52,492 bases of DNA, taken from Rhodospirillales bacterium. GTDB taxonomy: Bacteria > Pseudomonadota > Alphaproteobacteria > UBA8366 > JADFVY01. Under the pieces are notes generated by a model. That model saw nothing but the letters and a program-made list of their open reading frames with translations, searched no databases and had not been told where the DNA came from. Positions 43,059-50,796 of this stretch are shown here, one piece after another. Numbering within the stretch: the stretch's first letter is position 1; each line of letters begins with the position of its first letter. The DNA lies in assembly GCA_020356105.1 (NCBI GenBank), contig CP070634.1, positions 618,519-671,010 of the forward strand, written 5' to 3'. Made by a program: the position numbers and the translations under genes.

Positions 43059-44306
43059 TCACATCGGATCGACGACCGTGATCTTCTCCACCGGGAAGTT
43101 CGAGATGATTTCGGTCTCGTCTTCGTGGACGATCAACATTTCCTCGATCCGGACGCCGTATTTGTGCACCTTGCCGTGCTGGGTCTCGAGCGCGAAGACC
43201 ATGCCCGGCTTGATCTCGATTGGATGATCCAGCGACCAGATGCGGGAGATCACCGGCGGGTCGTACTGGGCGAGGCCCAGACCGTGTCCCCAGAGATTCG
43301 CGGCCGCCTGGTCTTCCTCCGCGTAACCCCAGGTTTCCTTCGCCGAGGGCCATTTCGAGGCGATGTCGCGGGTGGTGGCACCGACCTTGACCGCCTCGAT
43401 CGAGTCGTACAGCCACTTCAAGGCGATCTCGTAGGTATCCTTCATTTCCTGGGTCGGCTCCCGGCCGACGCAGTAGGTCCGGTAATAACAGGATTTATAC
43501 CCGTTCCAGGTGAGCGCGGCGAGGTCCATGAACACGATATCGCCCGGCTGAATGATACGGTCGGAGAAGTTGCGCCAGTTCGGCCAGGTGTTGGGACCCG
43601 ACGAGACGATCACGTCCTCGACGTCCTCCATGCCCGGGATGTTGTAAAGGAACTGCATGATGTGCGCCGTCACCTGATTCTCGGTGACGCCAGGCTTCAG
43701 AAACTTCATCGTCTCGTAATGCGCGGCGTCGCCGATCGCCCCGACGATGCGCAGGCATTCCTGCTCGTCCTCGTTCTTGATCGCCCGCGCCTCCATCATC
43801 GGCGTCATGCCGTCCGACCAGGTGATGCCCTGCGATTCGAACGCGCCGAGCATGTTGATGTCGATGAAATCGACTCCGAGTTTTTCGCCGGCGACACCGT
43901 GACGCTTCATCTCCTCCTTGACCGCAGTGGTGAACTTCGCAACCTGCTGGTCGGAGGCGGAGCCCGCGGCACCCTTGATCCAGGCGTAGGAGTAGCGGAT
44001 GTTCTCGGGCGGGATCCACGGCGAGTGGCGCTCGATCTGGATGCCGATGTCACCCTGTTCGAACAGGACCGGATCACCGTCGCCGCACAGCATCGCATAG
44101 CGCAGGCCGGGCTTCAGACGGTTCCAGCCGGGGGTCAGCGTGCTGGTCACGTAGCGGACATTCTCATCATACATCAGCAACAGGGCGCCGAGCCCGTGTG
44201 CCTTCATGCGCGCGCGTGCGCTCTCGAGCCGATACTTGCGCAGCCGATCCCAATTAATGCGCTGTTGCCAATCGACGCCAGTAATGCCGAAATTCGCGGT
44301 GCCCAT
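43059..44306 (-). CDS. M24-like (creatinase/aminopeptidase P fold) protein with altered metal site
   Basis: This 415-residue protein has the pita-bread fold: an N-terminal creatinase-like domain (RYRLESARARM after residue 22) and a C-terminal M24 domain. Metal ligands expected in active peptidases are Asp, Asp, His, Glu, Glu. Here Asp 261 (FMDLAALTWNGY), His 341 (GHGLGLAQYDPP), Glu 374 and Glu 388 (RIEEML) are present, but the second Asp is replaced by Cys 273 in GYKSCYYRT. Family members with changed sites include creatinase and the DMSP lyase DddP. It may thus be a C-N or C-S lyase/hydrolase rather than a peptidase. A GGGGGG ribosome site precedes the ATG. Confidence 0.85.
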   Translation of the reverse strand: MGTANFGITGVDWQQRINWDRLRKYRLESARARMKAHGLGALLLMYDENVRYVTSTLTPGWNRLKPGLRYAMLCGDGDPVLFEQGDIGIQIERHSPWIPPENIRYSYAWIKGAAGSASDQQVAKFTTAVKEEMKRHGVAGEKLGVDFIDINMLGAFESQGITWSDGMTPMMEARAIKNEDEQECLRIVGAIGDAAHYETMKFLKPGVTENQVTAHIMQFLYNIPGMEDVEDVIVSSGPNTWPNWRNFSDRIIQPGDIVFMDLAALTWNGYKSCYYRTYCVGREPTQEMKDTYEIALKWLYDSIEAVKVGATTRDIASKWPSAKETWGYAEEDQAAANLWGHGLGLAQYDPPVISRIWSLDHPIEIKPGMVFALETQHGKVHKYGVRIEEMLIVHEDETEIISNFPVEKITVVDPM

Positions 44307-44503
44307 GGTTCCCCCCAGGTTGCATCTTCAAACCGACCCGTGCGCCCGCCCCTCGGGGCCGGCGCGCGACCTTGTTCGGTCGTCAGCATGTCCCCGAAGA
44401 CGGCGCAAAGTCAACGTTCGGAAACGGAATACCGTCATGCACCCAAGTCATGACCGCCGGCAGCTCCGCGAAGCGACGAACGGCCGCCGGCAAGGCGCAG
44501 GGG

Positions 44504-44530
44504 AAAAGAAAAGGGCGCCTGACGGCGCCC
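44504..44530 (-). terminator. Rho-independent terminator of the DUF1127 gene
   Basis: On the minus strand GGGCGCC-GTCA-GGCGCCC is followed by TTTTCTTTT, a textbook intrinsic terminator starting 7 bp after the DUF1127 stop codon. Confidence 0.9.
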
Positions 44531-44537
44531 CGATCGA

Positions 44538-44765
44538 TCAGCGATCGCCGGCGAGATACCGGCGCATGACGACATAGGGAATCTGATCGCGGCTCAGACC
44601 CCGTTTGGCAAGCTGGGCGTCGCTCAGCATGCTGAAGCGATCAAAGGCATCGCGCGCGTCGAGACCCGCACGCAGCGACGCCACCAGCTGGGATGCCGCA
44701 CTGCCCATACCCGCCAGCAGCGAGGAGATTCGATTGCCGCGATGCGGTACAGTGAAATCAGTCAT
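44538..44765 (-). CDS. DUF1127 domain small protein
   Basis: This is a 75-residue basic protein that starts MTDFTVPHRGNRISSLLAGM. Its C-terminus, AFDRFSMLSDAQLAKRGLSR then DQIPYVVMRRYL, fits DUF1127 (YjiS-like), a family in which the motif reads LxxLxDxxLxDIGLxRxxI. Small DUF1127 proteins in alphaproteobacteria are linked to RNA metabolism and phosphate or stress regulation. A GGAG ribosome site is in place and a strong terminator follows, so it is a single-gene unit. A longer ORF reading through from 45377 is not credible. Confidence 0.85.
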   Translation of the reverse strand: MTDFTVPHRGNRISSLLAGMGSAASQLVASLRAGLDARDAFDRFSMLSDAQLAKRGLSRDQIPYVVMRRYLAGDR

Positions 44766-44855
44766 GAAATGCGCTCCACAAGATTGAAACTCTTTGAGAA
44801 ATATAAGGATCGGCCAATGCGCATCAACCGAGTCATGCTGCAACGCAGCAATGCG

Positions 44856-44887
44856 TGACATGCATGGCTTCGAAGCCGCACGTGTCA
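44856..44887. promoter_or_regulatory. 32-bp dyad between DUF1127 and DUF1330 genes
   Basis: TGACA-TGC-AT-GGCTTC is mirrored by GAAGCC-GCA-CG-TGTCA around a common centre, with the inner 12 bp GGCTTCGAAGCC perfect. It sits between two divergent genes, 91 bp from one and 83 bp from the other. It could be an operator, or an RNA stem on the plus strand, where CATTTTTGG follows shortly after. Confidence 0.4.
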
Positions 44888-44969
44888 GGCCTGTTGCATT
44901 TTTGGTGTCGCCGTCGATGATCGTTACCGTTTTGGGATCGGCCGCGGCCGAACAACCAAGGAGGCGACT

Positions 44970-45272
44970 TTGACGGCATATTGGCTTGCACGGGCACGCA
45001 TCGTCGATCCCGTGGAATACAAGAAATATACAGATCGCGTTCCGGAAATCCTGGCCAGGTTCGGGGGGCGGGTCCTGGCGCGCGGCGGCAGGTTCAAGAT
45101 CCTCGAGGGTCCGGAGAATTTCGAGCGTCACGTCGTCATCGAGTTTCCCTCGCTGGAGCAGGCGGAAGCGTGTTTCAGTTCGCCGGAGTATCGTGAGGCC
45201 GCGGCATTTCGCCGCGGCGGCGCCGGCATCAATGAGCTGGTCATCGTCGAAAGCGGCGATGCGACCGCATGA
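44970..45272 (+). CDS. DUF1330 domain protein
   Basis: This 100-residue protein fits DUF1330, a small dimeric alpha/beta-barrel family. After the start it reads TAYWLARARIVDPVEYKKYT, with RFGGRVLARGGRFKILEG and FPSLEQAEACFSSPEYREA as the family core. The start codon is TTG, supported by GGAGG five bases upstream and by the lack of a usable ATG in frame. It overlaps the next gene by 4 bp (ATGA). The function of the family is unknown; it often sits in catabolic operons. Confidence 0.9.
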   Translation: MTAYWLARARIVDPVEYKKYTDRVPEILARFGGRVLARGGRFKILEGPENFERHVVIEFPSLEQAEACFSSPEYREAAAFRRGGAGINELVIVESGDATA

Positions 45273-46273
45273 TTGACGCGGCCATTGTCGGGCTGGGCTG
45301 GTGGGGTCGCCATCTCGTCGAGACGGCGCAGACATCGAGCCGCCGGATCCGGTTCGTGCGGGCCGTCGACAGCGCACCGGAACCGGTGCGGGAGTTCGCC
45401 GGGCGGCATGGCCTTCACCTGTCCGCGGATTATACCGACGCCCTGACGGACCCGCAGGTTCAGGCGGTTATCCTGACGACTCCGCATGCCTGTCACGCGG
45501 AACAGGCGATACAGGCGGCCGAGGCCGGCAAGCATGTCTTCGTCGAAAAGCCGCTAGCGCTGACAGGTGCCGACGCCGCGCATATCGTCGCAAGCTGCGA
45601 GCGGGCCGGCGTCGTGCTGGGTGTCGGCCACGAGCGCCGGTTTGAACCGGCCCTGCGCGAGATCAAGGCGATGATCGCGGATGGCGAACTCGGCACGCTC
45701 ATGCATGCCGAGGCCCATTTCAGCCATGATACCCTGGCGGCACTGGATCCCAGTAACTGGCGGCTTTCCCCGATGCACGCGCCTGCCGCGGGAATGACGG
45801 CGATGGGTGTTCATCTTACCGACACGCTGATCGATCTGATGGGGCCGGTGGCCCATCTCTACGCCGAGACGGCGAAGCAGGTCCTGTCGTCGCCCGGAGG
45901 CGATGTGGTCTCTGTCTTGCTGAAATTCCAGAATGGTGCGACGGCGTTCGTCAGCGCGATCCTGAAGACCCCATTCTTCATGCGACTGCATGTTTTCGGG
46001 TCGGACGCCTGGATCGAGGCCCGTGATCGGGTGCGGCCGGAGGCCGAAGGGTTGGTCGATGTCATTCGTTGCCGGGCCGGAGGTAGCCCCGAGGCTCGCG
46101 AGGTCGCCTCCATCGATGCGGCGCTCGCCAATCTAGAGGCCTTTGCCATGGCGGCGGCCGGCAAGGCGACCTATCCGATTCCGGTGCGGGACATGGTCCA
46201 CAATGTGGCGGTTCTGGATGCGATCCGTCGCTCGGTCGAGCTGGGTCAGCCGGTCGAAGTGGCTTCGGGTTAG
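45269..46273 (+). CDS. Gfo/Idh/MocA family oxidoreductase
   Basis: This 334-residue NAD(P)-dependent oxidoreductase has the Rossmann motif AIVGLGWWGRHLVETAQ at the N-terminus and the family signature KHVFVEKPLALT near residue 95. The C-terminal alpha/beta domain keeps GMTAMGVHLTDTLIDLMGP, with the catalytic-type His. Substrates of the family are sugars, inositols and related polyols or organic acids. The overlap with the DUF1330 gene shows translational coupling. It starts the catabolic-uptake cluster that includes a cupin, an Ldh-type enzyme and two kinds of solute-binding proteins. Confidence 0.92.
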   Translation: MIDAAIVGLGWWGRHLVETAQTSSRRIRFVRAVDSAPEPVREFAGRHGLHLSADYTDALTDPQVQAVILTTPHACHAEQAIQAAEAGKHVFVEKPLALTGADAAHIVASCERAGVVLGVGHERRFEPALREIKAMIADGELGTLMHAEAHFSHDTLAALDPSNWRLSPMHAPAAGMTAMGVHLTDTLIDLMGPVAHLYAETAKQVLSSPGGDVVSVLLKFQNGATAFVSAILKTPFFMRLHVFGSDAWIEARDRVRPEAEGLVDVIRCRAGGSPEAREVASIDAALANLEAFAMAAAGKATYPIPVRDMVHNVAVLDAIRRSVELGQPVEVASG

Positions 46274-46384
46274 GGCGACGCTTGCGCATCGGGCATGCCG
46301 TCATGCTAATTTCGAATGGCGGCAGGCGAGGCATCGCCGCTAAGCTGGAAGCTGGATCGGGTAACTTACAAAAGAGAGGGCATC

Positions 46385-46792
46385 ATGGCTGATGCGCAGA
46401 TCATCAAGATCGACGAGGCGCCGGTCTTCGCTCGCGGCAACGGGGTCGAGACCACTTTGCTGGTCGGCGCGGAGCGCTGCGAGGGGGCGCGAATTACGAC
46501 CGGCATCACCCGGTTTCCGGCGGGCCAGAAGGTCCCGATGCATTCGCACAATTGCGATGAGCAGGTCACGCTGCTCGAGGGCGAGGCAGAGGTCGAGATC
46601 GACGGCACGCGAACGCCCGTAAGGCCGTACGACACGACCTTCATCCCGAAGGACAAGCCGCATCGTTTCATCAATGTCGGCGACGGGCCGTTGACCATCC
46701 TCTGGGTCTACGACACCAACGCCGTCACCCGCACGTTTACCGAGACCGGCAAGACCGTTGAGCACCTGTCCGGCGGCGACGTGACGACCTGA
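46385..46792 (+). CDS. Small single-domain cupin protein
   Basis: This 135-residue cupin has the metal-binding motif PMHSHNCDEQVTLLEGEAEV followed by FIPKDKPHRFINVGDGPLTI. His residues in HSH, Glu in DEQ (by position), and His in PHRF are the usual ligands. It may be an isomerase, dioxygenase or sensor for the cluster's substrate. The ATG at 46385 has GAGAGGG upstream and fits the family length; a frame starting at 46316 is longer but lacks a ribosome site. It follows the Gfo/Idh gene after 111 bp. Confidence 0.9.
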   Translation: MADAQIIKIDEAPVFARGNGVETTLLVGAERCEGARITTGITRFPAGQKVPMHSHNCDEQVTLLEGEAEVEIDGTRTPVRPYDTTFIPKDKPHRFINVGDGPLTILWVYDTNAVTRTFTETGKTVEHLSGGDVTT

Positions 46793-46811
46793 CGCCGTCG
46801 GTTGCGCCGGT

Positions 46812-47729
46812 ATGGCTGCCATCGAGATGCGATTTGGCGGGTACCAGGGCCCGGCCTCCGTTCACAGCCGCGCGCTCGAGCTCCTGAAAGGTGAAATCGA
46901 GGCCCGCCTCGACGCGGCGGTAGCGATCGAGATCGACGGCAATATCGTCGCCAGCGGGAAAAACGCGGCGGACCTGTTGACGATGGTCGACAGCGGCGCG
47001 CTGACCATGTGCTACTTCTCGACCAGTTACCTGGGTGAGCGGGTGCCGGCGTTCGCCGTCCTCGATCTGCCGTTCCTGGTGCGCGATCGCAATAAGGCTT
47101 ACGCGGCCCTTGACGGGCCTCTCGGCCACCTGCTGACGGAGCGTCTGGCCGGCTGCTCGAACTATCGCGTCCTCGGCTACTGGGATAACGGATTTCGCCA
47201 TTTCTCGAACGGGGTGCGGCCGATCCGAACACCCAAGGACTGTCGGGGTCTGCGCATTCGCAACCTTTCGAGTGAGTTGCATGCGCGGACCTTCGAGATG
47301 CTCGGCTTCGAGCCGATCACGCTCGATGTCCGCGAACTCGTGCCGGCGGTGCAGCAGGGCCGGGTCGATGCCCAGGACAACCCGCTCACCAACATTCGCA
47401 ATTTCGGTCTTCTGGCGTATCACCGGTGGATCACGCTGACCGGACATTTCTTTGGATCGGCCGCTTTGCTGTGCCACGGCCCCAGCTACCACTCATGGCC
47501 GGGTGAGATACGCGCCGCGGTGGATATCGCTGCCGCGATCGCCACCGAAAGCCAGCGCGAATTCGCGACCGCGGAGGACACGGCGGTTCTGGCCGAGATT
47601 GACCCTGAGCGCAATGAGATCATTCACCTGACGGGGGCGGAGCGCGCCGCCTTTGCCGATGCGGTCGAGCCGCTGGTCGAGGAACAGCGCCGACGCCTGG
47701 GGCCCGAACTTATCGGTTATCTGGAATAG
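46812..47729 (+). CDS. DctP-like solute-binding protein without signal peptide
   Basis: This 305-residue protein matches the DctP family (MRFGGYQGPASVHSRALELL, IRTPKDCRGLRIRNLSSELH with the ligand Arg, FEPITLDVRELVPAVQQGRV, AQDNPLTNIRNFG). It begins within the mature domain; there is no hydrophobic leader, and an in-frame TGA at 46782-46784 leaves no room for one. No dctQ or dctM is adjacent. It is thus either a cytoplasmic ligand-binding or sensor protein or a degraded transporter gene. It lies 19 bp after the cupin and 14 bp before the Ldh-type gene, so it is part of that operon. Confidence 0.88.
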   Translation: MAAIEMRFGGYQGPASVHSRALELLKGEIEARLDAAVAIEIDGNIVASGKNAADLLTMVDSGALTMCYFSTSYLGERVPAFAVLDLPFLVRDRNKAYAALDGPLGHLLTERLAGCSNYRVLGYWDNGFRHFSNGVRPIRTPKDCRGLRIRNLSSELHARTFEMLGFEPITLDVRELVPAVQQGRVDAQDNPLTNIRNFGLLAYHRWITLTGHFFGSAALLCHGPSYHSWPGEIRAAVDIAAAIATESQREFATAEDTAVLAEIDPERNEIIHLTGAERAAFADAVEPLVEEQRRRLGPELIGYLE

Positions 47730-47743
47730 ACTGAGGCAAACCC

Positions 47744-48808
47744 ATGACGGAGAATCAGGGCACCGAACGGATATCGCGCGACCGTCTTGTCGATTTCGCG
47801 GCGCGGGCGCTGGAGGCGGCGGGGATGCCGCGGCAGGACGCCGCGGCCGGCGCCCCGCTGGTCGTCGAACCCGATCTCAACGGCGCCGACGGGCACGGCA
47901 TCTTTCGTTTGCCGCAATATGTCCGGCGGATCCGGGCCGGGGGCATCAACACGCAGCCGCAAATTCGCGTCATTCGCGAGAAGGCGGCGATGGCTTTGGT
48001 CGACGGCGACAACGCGCTGGGCCATCTGGTGGTGCACCGGGCAGCCGAGGCGGCGATCGAAAAGGCGAGCGAGCATGGCGTCGGCTGGGCCGGTGTCCGC
48101 AACGGCAATCATGCCGGCGCCGCGTCGACCTGGGCGCGCATCCCGCTGGAGCAGGGCATGATCGGCCTCTATCTTGCGGTCGGCAGCGCCAATCACCTGC
48201 CGCCCTGGGGCGGCGTCGACATGCTGCTCAGCACCAATCCGCTCGCGGTCGCGATCCCGGCTCTCGAAGAGCCGCCTGTCATCCTCGACATGGCGACAAC
48301 CGTTGCCGCCTACGGCAAGGTCAAGACGGCGCTGCAGCGAGGCGAGATGATGCCGGAAGGCTGGATGATCGACCGCGAGGGCAAGCCGCTGACCGATCCA
48401 CGGCGCGCGGGTGAGGGGTTCCTTCTGCCGATCGGCGGTTACAAGGGGTATGGGCTCGCCCTGATTATCGGTCTCCTGGCCGGCACGCTGAACGGTGCGG
48501 CAATGGGGCGCGATGTGATCGATTTCAATGCCGACGACGTGACGGCCACGAACACGGGACAAGCCGTGCTGGCGATCTCGCCGGAGGCGTTCGGCGATGC
48601 GCACGGCTTTCGGCAACAAGTCGACGAGGTCGTCCGTACGATGCGTGGCTCCGCGCGCATGCCCGGCGTCGACCGGATTCGCCTGCCGGGCGAGATGAGC
48701 CACGCAAAACGACTCGACCGGCTGGAAAACGGGGTTCCGATTCCGGCGCCGCTGCTGGAGACACTGAACGTGCTGGCGGGCGAGCTGGGCATCGATGGGC
48801 CGGCCTGA
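47744..48808 (+). CDS. Ldh family malate/lactate-type dehydrogenase
   Basis: This 354-residue NAD(P)-dependent dehydrogenase is of the malate/L-lactate/sulfolactate (YlbC-like) family, not the classical Rossmann type. Family stretches include EPDLNGADGHGIFRLPQYVR with the catalytic His, VGWAGVRNGNHAGAASTWAR, STNPLAVAIPALEEPPVILD and PIGGYKGYGLALIIGLLAG. It oxidises or reduces a 2-hydroxy acid to the 2-oxo acid. The substrate is open. It probably acts on the compound bound by the neighbouring DctP-like or TctC proteins. It ends 137 bp before tctC. Confidence 0.93.
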   Translation: MTENQGTERISRDRLVDFAARALEAAGMPRQDAAAGAPLVVEPDLNGADGHGIFRLPQYVRRIRAGGINTQPQIRVIREKAAMALVDGDNALGHLVVHRAAEAAIEKASEHGVGWAGVRNGNHAGAASTWARIPLEQGMIGLYLAVGSANHLPPWGGVDMLLSTNPLAVAIPALEEPPVILDMATTVAAYGKVKTALQRGEMMPEGWMIDREGKPLTDPRRAGEGFLLPIGGYKGYGLALIIGLLAGTLNGAAMGRDVIDFNADDVTATNTGQAVLAISPEAFGDAHGFRQQVDEVVRTMRGSARMPGVDRIRLPGEMSHAKRLDRLENGVPIPAPLLETLNVLAGELGIDGPA

Positions 48809-48907
48809 GGATCTGTTCCGCGCCTATGCGCGCCAAACATATCGCTAGGCTCAATAAGAATTTTCCTTCATAGTTCATCGCCCCTATCATTGCCGGGTCA
48901 AATTCTG

Positions 48908-48922
48908 GTTAAGTGAATTAAC
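48908..48922. promoter_or_regulatory. Inverted repeat upstream of tctC
   Basis: GTTAA-GTGAA-TTAAC lies 24 bp before the tctC start codon. It is AT-rich against the background and may be an operator or part of a promoter. Confidence 0.3.
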
Positions 48923-48945
48923 TGCAATAAAACCGGGAGGCTAAC

Positions 48946-50088
48946 ATGGGAAACGACAGAGGCAAGAAGGGCGATGGCAACATCCTGCTGCCGCGACTTG
49001 ACCGCCGGCAATTCCTCGGTGGTGTTGGCGCGGTGGGCGCCGCGTCTTTAACGCCGCTCGTTATCGCGCCCAAGGGCGCCAACGCGGCGCAATGGCCGGA
49101 GCGGGCCATCACCACGGTGGTGATGTACGGCGCCGGTGGCGGCACCGATACGGTATTGCGCAGCGTCACCGCCGAGATGGCCAAGAATACGGGCTGGGAG
49201 ATCAACGTCATCAACAAGCCGGGCGCCGTCGGTGGTGTCGCCACCAAATTCATGCTCGGCAAGCCGGATGACGGCTACTGGTGGCTCGGCGCCGCGAACT
49301 ACAACAAGTTCGTCCGCGTTATGGGTCATTCGGATTCCGTCGCCTGGATGGACTGGCAGTATTTCCAGGGCGGAAACTCCCTGGCGGCCTGGTCGGTCAA
49401 GCCCGAATCACCGTACCAGACGCTTGAGGACGTGATCGAGGACGCGAGAAAGAACCCCGGCAAGATTTCGATCTCCACCTCGGGTACCGGGGGGCTGTGG
49501 CACGAGTTGGCGGCGATCGTCGCCGAGACCGCCGGCATCAAGCTGAAATTCGTTCCCTACAAGGGCGGCGGCCCGGCCACGAAGGCCGGCCTGCAGGGCG
49601 AAGTCGACATCGCCGGCGGCGGCGTGCACGAGCATATTGAGCATATCCGGGCCGGCAATCTGCGCATGTTGCAGCAGACCGGTGCCACCGACCTGCAGGT
49701 CGAGGGAGTCGGAACGCTGCGCTCGGTCGGCAATATGATTCCGGAGCTCAAATCTTCGCTTCCGCTTGGCGGCATCTACAATCTGGCGCTCAAGCGCGAC
49801 ACGCCGGTCGAGATCCTCAAGGAAATTGGCGCTGCCTGGGAGAAGGCCTTCCAGTCAGATGCGTGGAATGCGGTCGCCAAGAAGAAATTCTTCCAGACCG
49901 ACGTGCGCATGGGTGAAGCCGCCGACCGGCGCGCAGCCCAAGTGGAATGCATCACCGTCGATACCTTCAACCGCGTCAAGGATCAGATCGGCAAGCCGGT
50001 GAAGACTGCCGCCGAGTTGGGTCTACCGGCGCCGAAGAACTTTGATTCCTGGTGGCCGCCAAAGGGCTACAAGCCGCGCATGACCTGA
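48946..50088 (+). CDS. tctC: TctC family tricarboxylate-type solute-binding protein, Tat-exported
   Basis: This 380-residue binding protein of the tripartite tricarboxylate transporter family has a Tat-type signal (LDRRQFLGGVGAVGAASLTP) near residues 23-45. The mature part shows RAITTVVMYGAGGGTDTVLR, INKPGAVGGVATKFMLG and FVPYKGGGPATKAGLQGEVD, all typical of TctC. A GGGAGG ribosome site is 6 bp upstream of the ATG. Tat export suggests folding before secretion; TctC proteins more often use Sec. It is followed by a strong stem-loop and then by tctB and tctA. The ligand is a carboxylate by family; its identity is unknown. Confidence 0.95.
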   Translation: MGNDRGKKGDGNILLPRLDRRQFLGGVGAVGAASLTPLVIAPKGANAAQWPERAITTVVMYGAGGGTDTVLRSVTAEMAKNTGWEINVINKPGAVGGVATKFMLGKPDDGYWWLGAANYNKFVRVMGHSDSVAWMDWQYFQGGNSLAAWSVKPESPYQTLEDVIEDARKNPGKISISTSGTGGLWHELAAIVAETAGIKLKFVPYKGGGPATKAGLQGEVDIAGGGVHEHIEHIRAGNLRMLQQTGATDLQVEGVGTLRSVGNMIPELKSSLPLGGIYNLALKRDTPVEILKEIGAAWEKAFQSDAWNAVAKKKFFQTDVRMGEAADRRAAQVECITVDTFNRVKDQIGKPVKTAAELGLPAPKNFDSWWPPKGYKPRMT

Positions 50089-50123
50089 TCGCCACGGCGA
50101 CGGTTCCCGTTACCGACCCGATT

Positions 50124-50157
50124 GGGGCGCCGTTTCGGATGGTTGAAACGGCGCCCC
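50124..50157 (+). other. Strong intercistronic stem-loop between tctC and tctB
   Basis: Thirteen-base arms GGGGCGCCGTTTC (50124-50136) and GAAACGGCGCCCC (50145-50157) are perfectly complementary around an 8-base loop. There is no T-run after it, so it is more likely an mRNA-stabilising or partially terminating stem that favours high tctC expression. Confidence 0.75.
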
Positions 50158-50191
50158 CGGCGGGCTGCCTTTCAGTCGATGCCAGGAAGAG

Positions 50192-50785
50192 ATGTCACGC
50201 GATAACGACGATCCCGATTCCGCGGATGGCCCTAGCTTCGTCGGAGAAGAAGAAGTCGGCGAGCCGACGACGCCGGCCCAAAATCTGATCGCCGCCGTCG
50301 TGATCGGCGCTATTGCGGTCCTGGCGATGGTGATGGCGCTGCAACTGCAGATCCCGAAATATTTCTTCTCGGCGCCGGGGTTCCTGCCGTTCGTCGTCGG
50401 CCTCTGCCTTTTTCTCATGGCGCTCGGCCTGGGTGTTTCTGCCGTTCGGGCCGGCGGCGCGTCCGACCTGCGCAACTGGCGGCGCATGTTCGATGGTTAC
50501 CTTCGAGATATCGAACGGCGCCGGACCTGGCTGCTCCTTGGCATCGTCATCGTCTATGTCGTGGTCGTCGACCTGGTCTCGTTTGAATGGCGTCAACGCA
50601 TCGGCGGCTTCGACTTCCGGTTTAGCGGTTACGAACTGTTCTCGACGCTGGCTTTGGTCCTGATCTTGAGAATCTTTTGGCGCAAGCCGATTCCGCATTG
50701 CCTTGGCGTGGCCTTTGCCATGTCGATGGCGCTAGCGGCGGTCTTCCGATACGGGTTCCGGATCCTGCTGCCGGGACTGGGCTGA
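50192..50785 (+). CDS. tctB: TctB family small membrane subunit
   Basis: This 197-residue protein has four membrane helices after a hydrophilic N-terminus (MSRDNDDPDSADGPSFVGEE). Hydrophobic segments include NLIAAVVIGAIAVLAMVMAL and FLPFVVGLCLFLMALGLGV, with APGFLP typical of TctB. AGGAAGAG precedes the ATG. The small subunit works with TctA in the membrane. It ends 11 bp before tctA. Confidence 0.85.
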   Translation: MSRDNDDPDSADGPSFVGEEEVGEPTTPAQNLIAAVVIGAIAVLAMVMALQLQIPKYFFSAPGFLPFVVGLCLFLMALGLGVSAVRAGGASDLRNWRRMFDGYLRDIERRRTWLLLGIVIVYVVVVDLVSFEWRQRIGGFDFRFSGYELFSTLALVLILRIFWRKPIPHCLGVAFAMSMALAAVFRYGFRILLPGLG

Positions 50786-50796
50786 GGGGCGACAGC

